From Oppiella nova (lineage: Eukaryota > Arthropoda > Arachnida > Sarcoptiformes > Oppiidae), in assembly GCA_905397405.1 (NCBI GenBank), contig CAJPVJ010000029.1, forward strand, positions 1 through 62,296: a DNA stretch of 62,296 nt, read 5' to 3'. The notes below the pieces were generated by a model, which did no database searches, was not told where the DNA came from, and saw only the letters and a program-made list of their open reading frames with translations. Of this stretch, positions 11,232-23,412 are shown piece after piece (position 1 is the stretch's first letter; the number at the start of each line of letters is the position of its first letter). The translations under genes and the position numbers were made by a program.

Positions 11232-11975
11232 ATGAAAGTCTCTGACAAAGTGGTACAAAGCCTTCGTATGTTAATTGAAGAAAAAAACATGCAAGTCGGA
11301 GAACGTTTACCTGCTGAACGAAAGTTGTGTGAACAACTGGGCGTATCCCGTTCCTCTTTAAGAGAAGCGATTTCTCAACTGACCAGTACCGGAATGCTGA
11401 TCAGTAAAGGCGGGGCGGGGACCTATTTACAACAATTCCCGGTGAACTGGTCGCAAAACCAGATTGTTGAATCTTTAAGTAATTTGATTGATGAAGACCC
11501 AGCATATCGTTTTGATGTGCAGGAGGCGCGAACAATCCTTGAAGGTGGTTCAGCTTGGTATGCGGCACAACGTGCAACACCTAAAGATCTGGCTCAGATT
11601 CGCGAATATTATGATCAGATTTCATATTTTCAGTCGATTGGTGATGATGAGCAAGCTTCACTTGCCGATGCTAAATTTCATTTGGCGATTGCTGAAGCAT
11701 CGCACAATTTAGTGTTGATACAGATGATGCGGGGCGTTTTTGATCTGTTGCAGTTCAACGTGCTCTTGGGTAGACGCAAAGTGTACTCAGAAACACATCG
11801 ATTTGATCAATTGCATGATCAGCATTTTAAAGTGATGGATGCAATTGAACGTCATGATCCAGATGCTGCAAGAGATGCGGTCTGTGGACATATAGAATTT
11901 GTAGTACAGCAAGTGCGTATGATTGATGAGGAAGAAGCCCGTCGTCAGCGTGCGAGCCGATTAAACAGGATATGA
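11232..11975 (+). CDS. lldR: GntR/FadR-family lactate regulator
   Basis: 247 residues. The winged helix-turn-helix (about 5-70, with [24 protein letters not shown]) is typical of GntR proteins. The all-helical FCD effector domain (about 90-230) marks the FadR/LldR subfamily. It likely represses the operon until lactate binds, acting at the two TTGGTCATACCAA palindromes upstream of lldP. The stop codon overlaps the lldD start by four bases (ATGA), indicating translational coupling. Confidence 0.95.
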   Translation: MKVSDKVVQSLRMLIEEKNMQVGERLPAERKLCEQLGVSRSSLREAISQLTSTGMLISKGGAGTYLQQFPVNWSQNQIVESLSNLIDEDPAYRFDVQEARTILEGGSAWYAAQRATPKDLAQIREYYDQISYFQSIGDDEQASLADAKFHLAIAEASHNLVLIQMMRGVFDLLQFNVLLGRRKVYSETHRFDQLHDQHFKVMDAIERHDPDAARDAVCGHIEFVVQQVRMIDEEEARRQRASRLNRI

Positions 11976-13132
11976 GCATGATTATTTCTTCTGCTAATGA
12001 CTATCGTGAAGCCGCGCGACGTCGTTTACCACCATTTCTTTTTCATTATATTGATGGTGGTGCGTATGCGGAATATACACTAAAACGAAATGTAGAAGAT
12101 TTATCAAAAATCGCTTTAAGGCAACGTGTTTTAAATGACATGTCTCAGTTAAGCCTAGAAACAAAATTGTTTGATGAAACTTTATCTATGCCAGTTGCAT
12201 TGTCTCCTGTTGGATTAACAGGTATGTATGCACGTCGTGGTGAGGTTCAAGCTGCTGTGGCGGCAGATAAAAAGGGCATTCCTTTTACCTTGTCGACCGT
12301 GTCTGTTTGTCCGATTGAAGAAGTTGCACCAGCAATTAACCGCCCAATGTGGTTTCAGTTATATGTGCTGCGTGATCGTGGCTTTATGAAAAATGCTTTA
12401 GAGCGAGCCAAAGCTGCAGGCTGCTCAACTTTGGTGTTTACTGTTGATATGCCTGTACCTGGTGCGCGCTATCGTGATGCACATTCTGGTATGAGTGGTC
12501 CAAATGCAGCGATGCGTCGTTACATGCAGTCGTGTTTCCATCCGCATTGGGCTTGGAATGTCGGTTTGCTGGGTCGTCCACATGATTTAGGTAATATTTC
12601 CAAATACTTAGGAAAGCCGACTGGACTTGAAGATTATATCGGTTGGTTGGGCAATAACTTTGACCCGTCTATTTCATGGAAAGACCTTGAGTGGATTCGT
12701 GAATTTTGGGATGGCCCGATGGTGATTAAGGGGATCCTTGATCCTGAAGATGCCAAAGATGCAGTACGTTTCGGTGCCGATGGTATTGTTGTATCAAACC
12801 ATGGTGGTCGTCAGTTAGATGGTGTCTTATCATCTGCGCGTGCGCTTCCGCCAATTGCAGATGCCGTCAAAGGGGATATTAAAATCCTTGCTGACTCTGG
12901 TATTCGTAATGGTTTGGACGTGGTTCGTATGCTGGCATTGGGTGCAGATACCTGCATGCTCGGACGTGCTTTTGTCTATGCATTAGGGGCAGCGGGTGGC
13001 GCAGGCGTTTCAAATCTGCTTGAATTAATTGACAAAGAAATGCGTGTCGCAATGACTTTGACGGGCGCCAAAACAATTGCTGACATTAACGCCGATTGTT
13101 TAGTCAAGTTAGACAAAGCATTGGATGCGTGA
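11972..13132 (+). CDS. lldD: FMN-dependent L-lactate dehydrogenase
   Basis: Oxidises L-lactate to pyruvate, passing electrons to the quinone pool; membrane-associated flavoprotein. 386 residues, the normal LldD length. It is an alpha-hydroxy-acid oxidase TIM barrel with the signature [10 protein letters not shown]; the catalytic base is His277 by my count. W-F-Q-L-Y-V near residue 128 and the C-terminal [15 protein letters not shown] phosphate region are present. Overlaps lldR by 4 bases. Confidence 0.97.
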   Translation: MSMIISSANDYREAARRRLPPFLFHYIDGGAYAEYTLKRNVEDLSKIALRQRVLNDMSQLSLETKLFDETLSMPVALSPVGLTGMYARRGEVQAAVAADKKGIPFTLSTVSVCPIEEVAPAINRPMWFQLYVLRDRGFMKNALERAKAAGCSTLVFTVDMPVPGARYRDAHSGMSGPNAAMRRYMQSCFHPHWAWNVGLLGRPHDLGNISKYLGKPTGLEDYIGWLGNNFDPSISWKDLEWIREFWDGPMVIKGILDPEDAKDAVRFGADGIVVSNHGGRQLDGVLSSARALPPIADAVKGDIKILADSGIRNGLDVVRMLALGADTCMLGRAFVYALGAAGGAGVSNLLELIDKEMRVAMTLTGAKTIADINADCLVKLDKALDA

Positions 13133-13306
13133 TGTATTTTTGATACGTCATCAAGCTAAATGACAGTGTTCAATTTGATAGACGCAAATGTCATCCATGC
13201 AAATTTCATCTGAAGTGTTTTGAGGCAGAACGACCTTATAACATGATGTATTTGCAAAGCATCAAATGAAAAGATGTGATTTAACAAGTTTTGCGGATAA
13301 GCATGG

Positions 13307-13341
13307 TTCAATCTACTTTTCAGCAAAAAAAGTAGATTGAA
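13307..13341. terminator. 14-bp perfect hairpin between lldD and dld
   Basis: TTCAATCTACTTTT (13307-13320) pairs with AAAAGTAGATTGAA (13328-13341) around a 7-base loop. No T-run follows, so it may be an RNA-processing or partial-termination hairpin setting different lldD and dld levels. The rest of the 311-base gap shows no gene. Confidence 0.5.
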
Positions 13342-13443
13342 CTGATCGTTGATCCCTCAATACAAATAATATTGAAAAACGCTGTCGGAATGAATGCCTT
13401 ATTGAATGAGATTGAATAAGGGTTCATCAATAGGATAGGGAAA

Positions 13444-15141
13444 ATGCAATCTAATATTGATTCACAACACACCATTCAGCAATTGATCAACATCGTCGGT
13501 CAGCAACACGTTTTAACCCATGATCATGCTACCCGCTTGTATCGTCAGGGGCGTCGTTATGGCTCAGGGCAAGTGCTGGCTGTTGTGGTTCCCGGAACTT
13601 TGTTTGAACAATGGCAAGTGCTACAAGCTGCTGTAAATGCGGACTGTATTGTGATTATGCAAGCTGCAAATACTGGCCTTACGGGTGGTTCAACACCTTT
13701 TGGTGATGATTACGACCGACCCGTTATTTTAATGAGTACACGTCGTTTGGCGGGTATACAAGTGATTAACCAAGGTCAGCAAGTGATTTGCTTACCTGGT
13801 GCAACCTTAGATCGTCTTGAAAAAGAGTTGGCACACTATAATCGTGAGCCGCACTCAGTGATTGGATCATCTTGTATTGGTGCATCGGTTTTAGGTGGAA
13901 TATGTAATAACTCAGGTGGAGCATTGGTTCGCCGCGGTCCTGCATATACTGAACTGGCACTTTATGCGTGCGTCAATGCGTCTGGTGAGTTAGAGTTGGT
14001 TAATCACTTGGGTGTGAATTTGGGTGAAACACCTGAAGAAATTTTAACAAAACTCGAAAATAAAAACTATCAACTCAATGATGTTATTAATAATGCGAGT
14101 TGTTGTGCTTCTGACCATCGTTATGCGCATGATGTTAAACAGGTCGATGAAAATACACCTGCACGATTCAATGCTGATCCATCACGTTTATTTGAAGCTT
14201 CAGGTTCTGCAGGTAAAGTCTGTGTCTTTGCAGTACGTTTAGACACCTTTGAAAAAATTCCAAGTCAGGTATTTTATGTGGGAACCAACTCACATGATGA
14301 TTTGACGGAAATCCGTCGTTTCTTACTCAAAGATTTGCCAAGATTACCGATTGCGGGTGAATACATTCATCGTGTTGCCTATGATATTGGTGCTGAATAT
14401 GGCAAAGATACGTTCATGTTTATCGAAAAATTTGGTACGGCAAAAGTGCCTGCTGCATTTGCACTAAAAGATAAAGTGGATGGATATCTCGAAAAAATTG
14501 GCTTACGTAGTTTGTCTGATAAAGTGTTGCAGATGGTGACTAAACTGTTGCCCAATCATTTGCCAAAACGGATGAATGAGTTTCGTGATTTATATGAACA
14601 TCATTTGATGATTCGTATCGAAAATCAGGATGTTGAGCAAGTTGAACTTTTTTTAAAAGATTATTTTCAACATAAAACATCAGGTGATTTTTTCCGTTGT
14701 ACGGATGAAGAAGGGCGTAAGGCTTTTTTACATCGTTTCGCAGTGGCAGGTGCAGCAATTCGTTATCGTGATACGCATCGTTCGGAAGTTGAAGATATTG
14801 TTGCGCTGGATATTGCTTTACGCCGTAACGACCGTGAATGGGTAGAAACTTTACCTCAAGAGATGGATGATTTAATTACCCATAAATTGTATTACGGACA
14901 TTTTCTCTGTCATGTGTTTCATCAAGATTATATAGTCAAAAAAGGGGTAGATCCTTTGGCGATGGAACATCAAATGTGGCATTTGCTGGATAACCGTGGT
15001 GCAGAATATCCTGCGGAACACAATGTAGGGCATTTGTATATTGCAAAGCCTACTTTAAAAAATCATTATCAAAAGCTTGATCCGACCAATAGCTTTAATG
15101 TCGGCATTGGGCAGACCAGTAAATTAAAATACTGGAAGTAA
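13444..15141 (+). CDS. dld: Quinone-dependent D-lactate dehydrogenase
   Basis: Oxidises D-lactate to pyruvate at the inner membrane, feeding electrons to quinone. 565 residues, as in E. coli Dld. Seen: an N-terminal FAD-binding PCMH-type domain with T-G-L-T-G-G-S-T-P near residue 80 and S-S-C-I-G-A-S-V-L-G-G-I-C-N-N-S-G-G near residue 141. The C-terminal membrane-binding domain of the Dld family follows, with an H-N-V-G-H motif near residue 522. It follows lldD on the same strand after a hairpin and is probably partly co-transcribed. A strong terminator follows. Confidence 0.96.
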   Translation: MQSNIDSQHTIQQLINIVGQQHVLTHDHATRLYRQGRRYGSGQVLAVVVPGTLFEQWQVLQAAVNADCIVIMQAANTGLTGGSTPFGDDYDRPVILMSTRRLAGIQVINQGQQVICLPGATLDRLEKELAHYNREPHSVIGSSCIGASVLGGICNNSGGALVRRGPAYTELALYACVNASGELELVNHLGVNLGETPEEILTKLENKNYQLNDVINNASCCASDHRYAHDVKQVDENTPARFNADPSRLFEASGSAGKVCVFAVRLDTFEKIPSQVFYVGTNSHDDLTEIRRFLLKDLPRLPIAGEYIHRVAYDIGAEYGKDTFMFIEKFGTAKVPAAFALKDKVDGYLEKIGLRSLSDKVLQMVTKLLPNHLPKRMNEFRDLYEHHLMIRIENQDVEQVELFLKDYFQHKTSGDFFRCTDEEGRKAFLHRFAVAGAAIRYRDTHRSEVEDIVALDIALRRNDREWVETLPQEMDDLITHKLYYGHFLCHVFHQDYIVKKGVDPLAMEHQMWHLLDNRGAEYPAEHNVGHLYIAKPTLKNHYQKLDPTNSFNVGIGQTSKLKYWK

Positions 15142-15240
15142 TAATATTGAGTCGTTTTAATTTGGTTTGTTTATGGTGATTCACATATAAACAGTCTTTT
15201 AAAAACTGCTAGATGACGAACTCATTTATTTGACTAAATA

Positions 15241-15275
15241 AAATAGCCATGCAAAAAAGCATGGCTATTTTTTAT
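15241..15275. terminator. Bidirectional terminator after dld
   Basis: A 12-bp stem AAATAGCCATGC (15241-15252) with GCATGGCTATTT (15259-15270), loop of six A, followed by a T-run. It is shared by dld and the convergent gene at 15272. Confidence 0.9.
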
Positions 15276-16096
15276 TTCTGTTCGCCTAATTTAGAAGAAA
15301 TAAATCCAAGCACAAAAGCACTGATAAAGAAAGTAACAACAGCATAAAGTGCGGATTGTGTGGTAAACCAAATTGCAATGGTTAAGATTGCAACGATGGC
15401 TGTACAAATCCAAATCGCCAACCCCGAAGTTGCTAAAGGTTGTTGAGATGAAGCAGGGTCAATTTGATCTGGTGTGGACAGGTCTTCTTTGGTATTTAAA
15501 TCGTGAATAGGGTCATGTAGATTCACACCATAAAAGAAATAGGGATGATCATCAAAACGAGCAAGCTCGATACGTTGCATTTCAATAAAAGAAAGTTGTT
15601 GTGAATGATCTTGTGCCGAATTTTCAATGTGTTGTAACAATTGGGTTAAGAAATGGGCATCATTTAAATCCAAGGGCAAACCACTGGTGCGCAATAAAAC
15701 ATACTCAGGATAATGTTGTTCGATTAAAGATTTAAAATCTTCAAAATGGTAACTGTTCTCTGCACCAAAAGTTTCTATAAATAAGGGTTTTCGATCTGCT
15801 AAATTGAGAAGTGCTTGTTGTTGATCAATGACTAAATAAGCATATTGACTCTCACCAAAATCCTCTTGGCGTTCTTCTAGATCAATTTGATTGCGTTCAT
15901 CGTTGATATCAAGATCATCTATATATCTTGTCCAGAAAATATTTTCTTGCTTAAACAGCATAAACCATAAAATCGGAATGAATGCATTTGCTTCGAGTTC
16001 AAAAGTTGCGCTTTGAAAAAACTCAGCCCATTGATTTTGACTACCTTGTGGCATATGGCTAAAGGTAGAACTGGTTAAAAATACCGGGTGGCTCAT
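15272..16096 (-). CDS. Unknown protein with two C-terminal membrane helices
   Basis: 274 residues. The first 220 are acidic and soluble with no motif I know; W-F-M-L-F-K-Q-E-N near residue 45 and a Y-F-F-Y-G-V-N-L-H segment near residue 190 are recognisable landmarks. Two hydrophobic helices (about 222-243 and 246-267) end the protein, so it is tail-anchored, probably with the large domain in the cytoplasm. It stands alone and convergent to dld. I do not recognise a family. Confidence 0.75.
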   Translation of the reverse strand: MSHPVFLTSSTFSHMPQGSQNQWAEFFQSATFELEANAFIPILWFMLFKQENIFWTRYIDDLDINDERNQIDLEERQEDFGESQYAYLVIDQQQALLNLADRKPLFIETFGAENSYHFEDFKSLIEQHYPEYVLLRTSGLPLDLNDAHFLTQLLQHIENSAQDHSQQLSFIEMQRIELARFDDHPYFFYGVNLHDPIHDLNTKEDLSTPDQIDPASSQQPLATSGLAIWICTAIVAILTIAIWFTTQSALYAVVTFFISAFVLGFISSKLGEQK

Positions 16097-16319
16097 AACG
16101 TGATGCCTTTTCTTATTTACTTTTATTCAGCAGTTATATTGCAAAATAACGAAAATTGACACAGCAGATTGTTATAAAACTGTATAACACTTTTCTTTTA
16201 TTTGAGTCATATCAAGATGTGTTGCTTCTTGTTGTGGGTAAAGCAGATAGAATTGACACTATATACGATGAAAATATCAAAAATTGCCATCAAAAAAAAA
16301 TTAAAACTCGATAAAGTAG

Positions 16320-18392
<2,073 letters not shown>

Positions 18393-18490
18393 TCAAAATC
18401 ATCTATTTTGATGAAACAATATGCATTTGAATAGTTTAAGTCTATTTTTTTCTTGTCAGAATTGGAAAAGCTTAGTATTCTTGCGCACAT

Positions 18491-18580
18491 GGAAGCGTGG
18501 CAGAGCGGTTTAATGCACCGGTCTTGAAAACCGACGAGGGTGTGAGTCCTCCGTGAGTTCGAATCTCACCGCTTCCGCCA
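18491..18580 (+). tRNA. tRNA-Ser(UGA)
   Basis: A 90-base tRNA with encoded CCA. The acceptor stem GGAAGCG (18491-18497) pairs with CGCTTCC before GCCA. It has the long variable arm of serine tRNAs and a G-T-T-C-G-A-A T-loop. The anticodon TGA is at 18525-18527 in loop CTTGAAA. The base of the anticodon stem has one C-A mismatch (18518/18534), an oddity compared with the E. coli gene. Its 3' end is the integration target of the following island. Confidence 0.96.
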
Positions 18581-18587
18581 AATATCT
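18566..18587 (+). repeat. attL: left 22-bp direct repeat
   Basis: The last 15 bases of tRNA-Ser plus 7 downstream bases, repeated exactly at 46155-46176; the flanking bases on both sides differ. Its core CACCGCTTCCGCCA is also found at 27040-27053. This is the signature of tyrosine-recombinase integration at a tRNA 3' end. Confidence 0.9.
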
Positions 18588-18620
18588 AAATAAGCCCTTG
18601 TTATTACAAGGGCTTATTTT
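18588..18620 (+). terminator. Terminator after tRNA-Ser, probably island-supplied
   Basis: A 13-bp stem, AAATAAGCCCTTG (18588-18600) with CAAGGGCTTATTT (18607-18619), followed by T. It differs in sequence from the hairpins after the other two att copies, so each inserted unit seems to bring its own tRNA terminator. Confidence 0.85.
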
Positions 18621-19552
18621 TTATCTATGCTATTACCCCTCAATGTACCCCACATCAAAATGTAGATGCATTAATCCTTCTTGATACCTTATTAGACTGA
18701 TATAGAAATGGGTATGCTATTCAGAGCGTGCTCTTAAACTCTTGCACCTATGTGAGACTCTCTTCTTAACTGCCACTTTTCTTAAGTGGGTTGGGTAGCA
18801 TCTTTAAATCCATGTTTGGATAAAATTTATATCGCAGATCTAAATTCCTCTAGTGCTGAGCGAATTTCAAAAAGTCACTTCGTTGATGCACACTTTCATT
18901 TTTCTACTCACCTTGAGCGACTGATGAAGGTGATATAACAAATAGGTTGTTAATTGATCTACGACAATATGAGTCGCGAAGTTTAATCCCGTCTTTTACA
19001 ATACGATGAAAAAAATCAGAGCCACATCAACAAGGTTGTAGTTTGAACCATTTTCAGGATATTCAGTATTCAGAAGGGGTACAACAAAGTGTAAGGTCTG
19101 TAAGTTAAAATTGGAGTTATCAGTTTTGGTTATGGAGATAGATTATTAATAATTGTGGGAAGTGTGTCGGAATAGATGGAACTGTATGCTTTTTGTGATT
19201 TAATATTTATTTTATTTTTAAGTATGTGTTAAAAAACATACTTCACGATACATTACACCAATACTCCAATGGAGTAGCAATATCGTAGTCCCATGTCCTT
19301 CCCCAAGGGTTTGGGATTTTTTTATTTGAGTTGAAGTGGCTTTCCTTTTTTAGGAGGGAGCTGCATGATGGTTTTTTGCCTAACACTATTTTTTGTATTT
19401 GATCGTATCTAAAGAGTGAGTTGATTGCTGTTAGAACGAAACAAAATGAGACATAAACTGTCGCTGTAATCAAAACCATAGACAGCTCTGTATAGACAAA
19501 TTGTCCACTTTTTTAGTATAGTCAGTCACAATCTAGAATTAAATAATAACGT
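18621..19552. other. Gene-poor left end of island
   Basis: About 930 bases before vgrG. Short Ser/His-rich open stretches at about 18820-18940, interrupted by stops, look like a decayed gene I cannot name. The only open frame worth listing is the minus-strand ORF at 19243-19479. No other structured element was recognised. Confidence 0.5.
19243..19479 (-). CDS. Possible small membrane-anchored protein, doubtful
   Basis: 78 residues from an ATG at 19479. It has an N-terminal hydrophobic segment (about 2-20), a basic middle and an aromatic-rich end (P-N-P-W-G-R-T-W-D-Y, then P-L-E-Y-W). The composition looks protein-like rather than random, but the ribosome-binding site is weak. It is divergent from vgrG. 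It could be real, a fragment, or chance. Confidence 0.35.
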   Translation of the reverse strand: MVLITATVYVSFCFVLTAINSLFRYDQIQKIVLGKKPSCSSLLKKESHFNSNKKIPNPWGRTWDYDIATPLEYWCNVS

Positions 19553-22399
19553 ATGTCTAATAATATTTACGCTGCCTTGGAGCAGCTTGGCTTAACAGCA
19601 CAAAAACGTGCGCTACATATTCAGTTCAGTAATAGCTTACTCAACGATCAAGTGTTCTTGCAACGTATTGATGGGACACATGTCATCAATGAGGGGCTTC
19701 AGCTTCAGCTCATCTGTCTCTCAACGTCAGCAATGATTCCATTAAAAAGCTTTATTGGGAGTCAAGCGGCAATTGATATCGTCAACGATAAATCAGAACT
19801 CAATCGTATTTCAGGGATTGTGACCAAAGCTGATGTGGGCGCTAGTGATGGCTCACTCACAATTTATCGCCTCACAGTAGAAGACCCAACGGCACTGTGG
19901 AAATATCGTAGAAATTCGCGCGTGTTTATGGCGAAATCTGTTATTGATGTGGTTCAGTGTATTTTTTCCGAATGGACACAACGAAGCCCCTTGTTTGCTT
20001 CAAGTTTGACTTTAGATAAAAGTGGTTTAAGCAAAGACTATGATGTACGCCCATTCATTATGCAGAATAATGAACTGGATAGCGAATTCATTCAAAGATT
20101 GCTATTTTCCGAAGGGATTAACACTTTAATTGATGAAGCCCAGTTTAAGGTTTCTAGTTTAAGTGAACCAATCCAACCACAAAAGTTACGTTTAATTGAT
20201 GATAACACTCACTACCAAGCACTAGATCGACGTAGCATCCGTTTTCATCGGAGTTCCGCTGTAGAGCTTACAGACAGCATAACAGCCTTTACTGGGTTAC
20301 GTTCCATTCAACCCACCGCAGTGCATATACAACGTTGGCAAGCTGATGCACTGGAAACAGAAGAGGGTGCAGGCTCAGTTTTAACTAAGCATCGACATTC
20401 AGACAATCAAGATTCAGCGAGTTTAGGTCTAGAACAGGCATGGCACTTTAGCCCTGCATGGATACAAGACTTAAATGGTGAAGATGGTGCGACCAAATCA
20501 GGCAACAGTCAGATTGAACGGTTTAACCAAAACTTAAGCAACTATTACGATTCCCAAGCCAAACAATTTACTGCAACATCGACAGTGCGTGATGCACAAG
20601 TGGGTTACTGGTTTGAGTTCAACGAACATCCTGAAATTGATCAACACGATACTTCCGAAAAGCAGTTCTTGATTATATCTAAGACCTTCTATAACCAGAA
20701 TAATTTACCGAAAGACCTGACAGATCAAGTGACAGTGTTACTCAAACAAAGCAACTGGCAACAGTCTGAGATTCGTACCAATAATCACGACGAACGCCAA
20801 GCAAATCATCTTGTTCTCCAACGACGTAACATTCCTTTTGTACCCGAATATAATCCTTTAACCCAAAGACCGACTGCGCATCCAATGCGTGCCAAAGTGG
20901 TGGGTCCAAGCGGAGAAGAAATTTATGTCGATGAATGGGGGCGTATAAAAGTCCGTTTCTTATTCACCCGAAATGAAGACAACACCCATGATGGTGGTGC
21001 TGGTTCCAATGACAATGATACCGACTCGGCTTGGGTTGATGTTCTAACCCCGTGGGCAGGTGAAGGCTATGGTGCGCGATTCTTACCCCGTATTGGAGAA
21101 ATTGTTGTCATAGACTTCTTTGATGGCAACCTTGACCGACCATTTGTGGTGGGACGTATCCATGAAGCACAACGAAGTCCGACCAAGTTTGATGACAAAG
21201 GCAAACTGCCTGACACCAAGAAACTGACAGGAATCAAAAGTAAGGAATATCAAGGCAGTGGCTACAACCAACTGAGGTTTGATGATACCACAGACCAAAT
21301 AAGCAGCCAGCTACAAAGCAGTCATGGGGCCAGCCAACTCAATTTAGGTAATCTTAGTCATCCTAAAGAAACTGATACCAGTGAAGGACGAGGTGAAGGC
21401 TTTGAATTGCGTACAGATCAATGGGGAGCACTCAGAGCTAAGCAAGGCTTATTGCTTTCTACCTATTCGCAAGATTCAGCAGGTGGTGATCATCTTGATG
21501 CGCCAGAAACAAAATCACAACTGGAATCGAGTTTAAATAATTCAAAGGCATTAAGTGAAGTTGCCAAGAATCAACAGACTGACCCTTTAGAAATGCTAGA
21601 TGGTCTAAAACAGTTTATTGGGCAAATCGAACAGCAAAGTGAAACTAAGGCAAAAGCATTTAAACAAGCGTTAATGATTTTGACTTCACCAAATTCTATT
21701 GCACTGAGTACGAATGAAGATGTTCACCTTTCAGCAGATGGTCAAATCACTCACAGTGCGGGTGATAGTATCAACCTGAGCACCCAAAAGAACTTGGTCG
21801 CTCATGCACAAAACAAAATCAGTTTATTTGCCGCGCAGGAAGGTGCAAGATTTTTTGCAGGAAAAGGCAAAGTTGAGATACAGGCGCAGGGAGATGGTGC
21901 GGATTTGATTGCGCGTAAAGGCATTCAAATCATTTCAACTGAAGATGCAATCTATATTACAAGTCCTAACGAAATTAGATTAGTTGCAGATACCTCAGAA
22001 ATAAAGATCAATGGCTCAGGCGTGTTTGCCACTACTGGTGGTTTGTTTGAGAGCAAGGCAGGGCAGCATAAGTTTGTCAGCGGGAGCAAAATTAGTACTC
22101 CTGCGTTTACTTTACCTAAGTTGGAATTTGCACAACCACCCTTTTCAGGACAATACCAATTGTTTAAGGCTGATGGTCGAAACTTCAAAGGTTATAAATA
22201 TTCAATACATGATAGTAAGGATAACCTATTAAAAGAGGGGGTTACAGATGAGCAAGGCTTTACGGAGCAAGTGATTACCCAAACTAAAGAGAAAATCATC
22301 GGCTACAAATCTGTCATGCGTGAAAGCGAACGAATTACAGAGGATTGGGAATCTAAATTAGAACAAATGTCGAAAAAAGTCCAAGGGGGGCAAAGTTAA
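19553..22399 (+). CDS. vgrG: Type VI secretion spike protein VgrG (orphan)
   Basis: 948 residues. The trimeric VgrG tip crowns the T6SS tube and delivers effectors. Seen: an N-terminal gp27/gp44-like part (about 1-400), the gp5-like OB-fold with D-E-W-G-R-I-K-V-R-F at about 459-468 and D-S-A-W-V-D-V-L-T-P-W-A-G-E-G-Y-G-A-R, then a DUF2345 beta-helix extension (about 690-860) and a C-terminal Y-S-I-H-D-S-K-D-N-L-L-K-E-G-V-T-D-E-Q-G transthyretin-like segment common in Acinetobacter VgrGs. No other T6SS core genes are near, so it needs a chromosomal apparatus elsewhere. One base separates it from the effector gene. Confidence 0.95.
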   Translation: MSNNIYAALEQLGLTAQKRALHIQFSNSLLNDQVFLQRIDGTHVINEGLQLQLICLSTSAMIPLKSFIGSQAAIDIVNDKSELNRISGIVTKADVGASDGSLTIYRLTVEDPTALWKYRRNSRVFMAKSVIDVVQCIFSEWTQRSPLFASSLTLDKSGLSKDYDVRPFIMQNNELDSEFIQRLLFSEGINTLIDEAQFKVSSLSEPIQPQKLRLIDDNTHYQALDRRSIRFHRSSAVELTDSITAFTGLRSIQPTAVHIQRWQADALETEEGAGSVLTKHRHSDNQDSASLGLEQAWHFSPAWIQDLNGEDGATKSGNSQIERFNQNLSNYYDSQAKQFTATSTVRDAQVGYWFEFNEHPEIDQHDTSEKQFLIISKTFYNQNNLPKDLTDQVTVLLKQSNWQQSEIRTNNHDERQANHLVLQRRNIPFVPEYNPLTQRPTAHPMRAKVVGPSGEEIYVDEWGRIKVRFLFTRNEDNTHDGGAGSNDNDTDSAWVDVLTPWAGEGYGARFLPRIGEIVVIDFFDGNLDRPFVVGRIHEAQRSPTKFDDKGKLPDTKKLTGIKSKEYQGSGYNQLRFDDTTDQISSQLQSSHGASQLNLGNLSHPKETDTSEGRGEGFELRTDQWGALRAKQGLLLSTYSQDSAGGDHLDAPETKSQLESSLNNSKALSEVAKNQQTDPLEMLDGLKQFIGQIEQQSETKAKAFKQALMILTSPNSIALSTNEDVHLSADGQITHSAGDSINLSTQKNLVAHAQNKISLFAAQEGARFFAGKGKVEIQAQGDGADLIARKGIQIISTEDAIYITSPNEIRLVADTSEIKINGSGVFATTGGLFESKAGQHKFVSGSKISTPAFTLPKLEFAQPPFSGQYQLFKADGRNFKGYKYSIHDSKDNLLKEGVTDEQGFTEQVITQTKEKIIGYKSVMRESERITEDWESKLEQMSKKVQGGQS

Positions 22400-22400
22400 C

Positions 22401-23402
22401 ATGGCTCTTCCAGTTGTCCTAGTTGTAATCGAAATAGCGGGTTATGCAATTGCAGCTTATGAAATTTATCGAGTTGCATCGAACACGTATGAAGAGGTAA
22501 AGAACTACCAAGATAGTATAAAAAAAGCTAAAGAAGAAATGAAGAAGCTCATGAAGAATCTTGGGCAGGAAATTTCAGATAAGATTGATAAGCAAAAAGA
22601 AAAAGTCCTGTTGACGACATTAACCACAGGCGACAAGCAAACAGAAAGCACCAAAAAGGCAACAGGTAGGCCGCAACAAAAAAGTGCAGTGATTCAGGGA
22701 GCGATTAAACAGAAAATCCCATTTCGGCAGATTATTAGTCAAATCTGTGAAAAAGCTGAACAACTACCTATGATTCAGTTGAGGAAACAGAAGGGGCAAA
22801 AGTTAAAAGATGTTATTCCCAAAAGCAAAGTGGATGTTGTTGCCAAGTTATTGAAGATGACAGCAGAAGAGCTCGCAGGGGCAAATGTTGATGAATATGT
22901 GATCGTCCGATTAAAACAGCTTGCTACAAACTTTATGTTTGAGTTCATGGATGAATTGTTAAAATGGAAAAGTCCATTAAAGGCCGAAGTTTGTTTTGGG
23001 TATGATTTGAAAACCAGAAAATACTTAACCCCACAGCTTGCCGGGACAACACGTTTAAAGCGTTCAGGTTCTGAGATCAATCCATTTTGGCCGATGCCTT
23101 ATAAAGGCAAAGGTACAATAGGTGCAGATATTGTTATTCCAGAATATCGTGGTGAGCCTTTAACGTTGACCAATATCTTTGCACTGGTGGAGATTAAGTT
23201 CCAAGGCGATCGGATTGATGAAAAGCAATTTAAAAACTATAACGATTTAAAGGATCAATGTGCCAAAGCTAAGAAAGCCAGTAAGGTTACTGCAAGTGAA
23301 GGCTTTAAGATATCCTTATTTCGCTATTCTGAAGACGCTTCACCAGTAGAGCATAAAGATTCAAAACCATCTACAACAAATAGAAATCGTAAATCGAATT
23401 AA
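22401..23402 (+). CDS. Probable T6SS nuclease effector with VRR-NUC domain
   Basis: 333 residues, starting one base after the vgrG stop. The N-terminus has a hydrophobic stretch (about 2-25) then a charged helical region, perhaps for VgrG loading or membrane passage. The C-terminal third fits the VRR-NUC branch of PD-(D/E)xK nucleases: Asp243 in I-G-A-D-I-V-I-P, then Glu264 and Lys266 in A-L-V-E-I-K-F. Salmonella TseV effectors belong to this family. Linkage to vgrG upstream and a TsiV-type immunity gene 10 bases downstream makes an antibacterial DNase role likely. Function is inferred from family and context. Confidence 0.82.
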   Translation: MALPVVLVVIEIAGYAIAAYEIYRVASNTYEEVKNYQDSIKKAKEEMKKLMKNLGQEISDKIDKQKEKVLLTTLTTGDKQTESTKKATGRPQQKSAVIQGAIKQKIPFRQIISQICEKAEQLPMIQLRKQKGQKLKDVIPKSKVDVVAKLLKMTAEELAGANVDEYVIVRLKQLATNFMFEFMDELLKWKSPLKAEVCFGYDLKTRKYLTPQLAGTTRLKRSGSEINPFWPMPYKGKGTIGADIVIPEYRGEPLTLTNIFALVEIKFQGDRIDEKQFKNYNDLKDQCAKAKKASKVTASEGFKISLFRYSEDASPVEHKDSKPSTTNRNRKSN

Positions 23403-23412
23403 GGAATATCAC

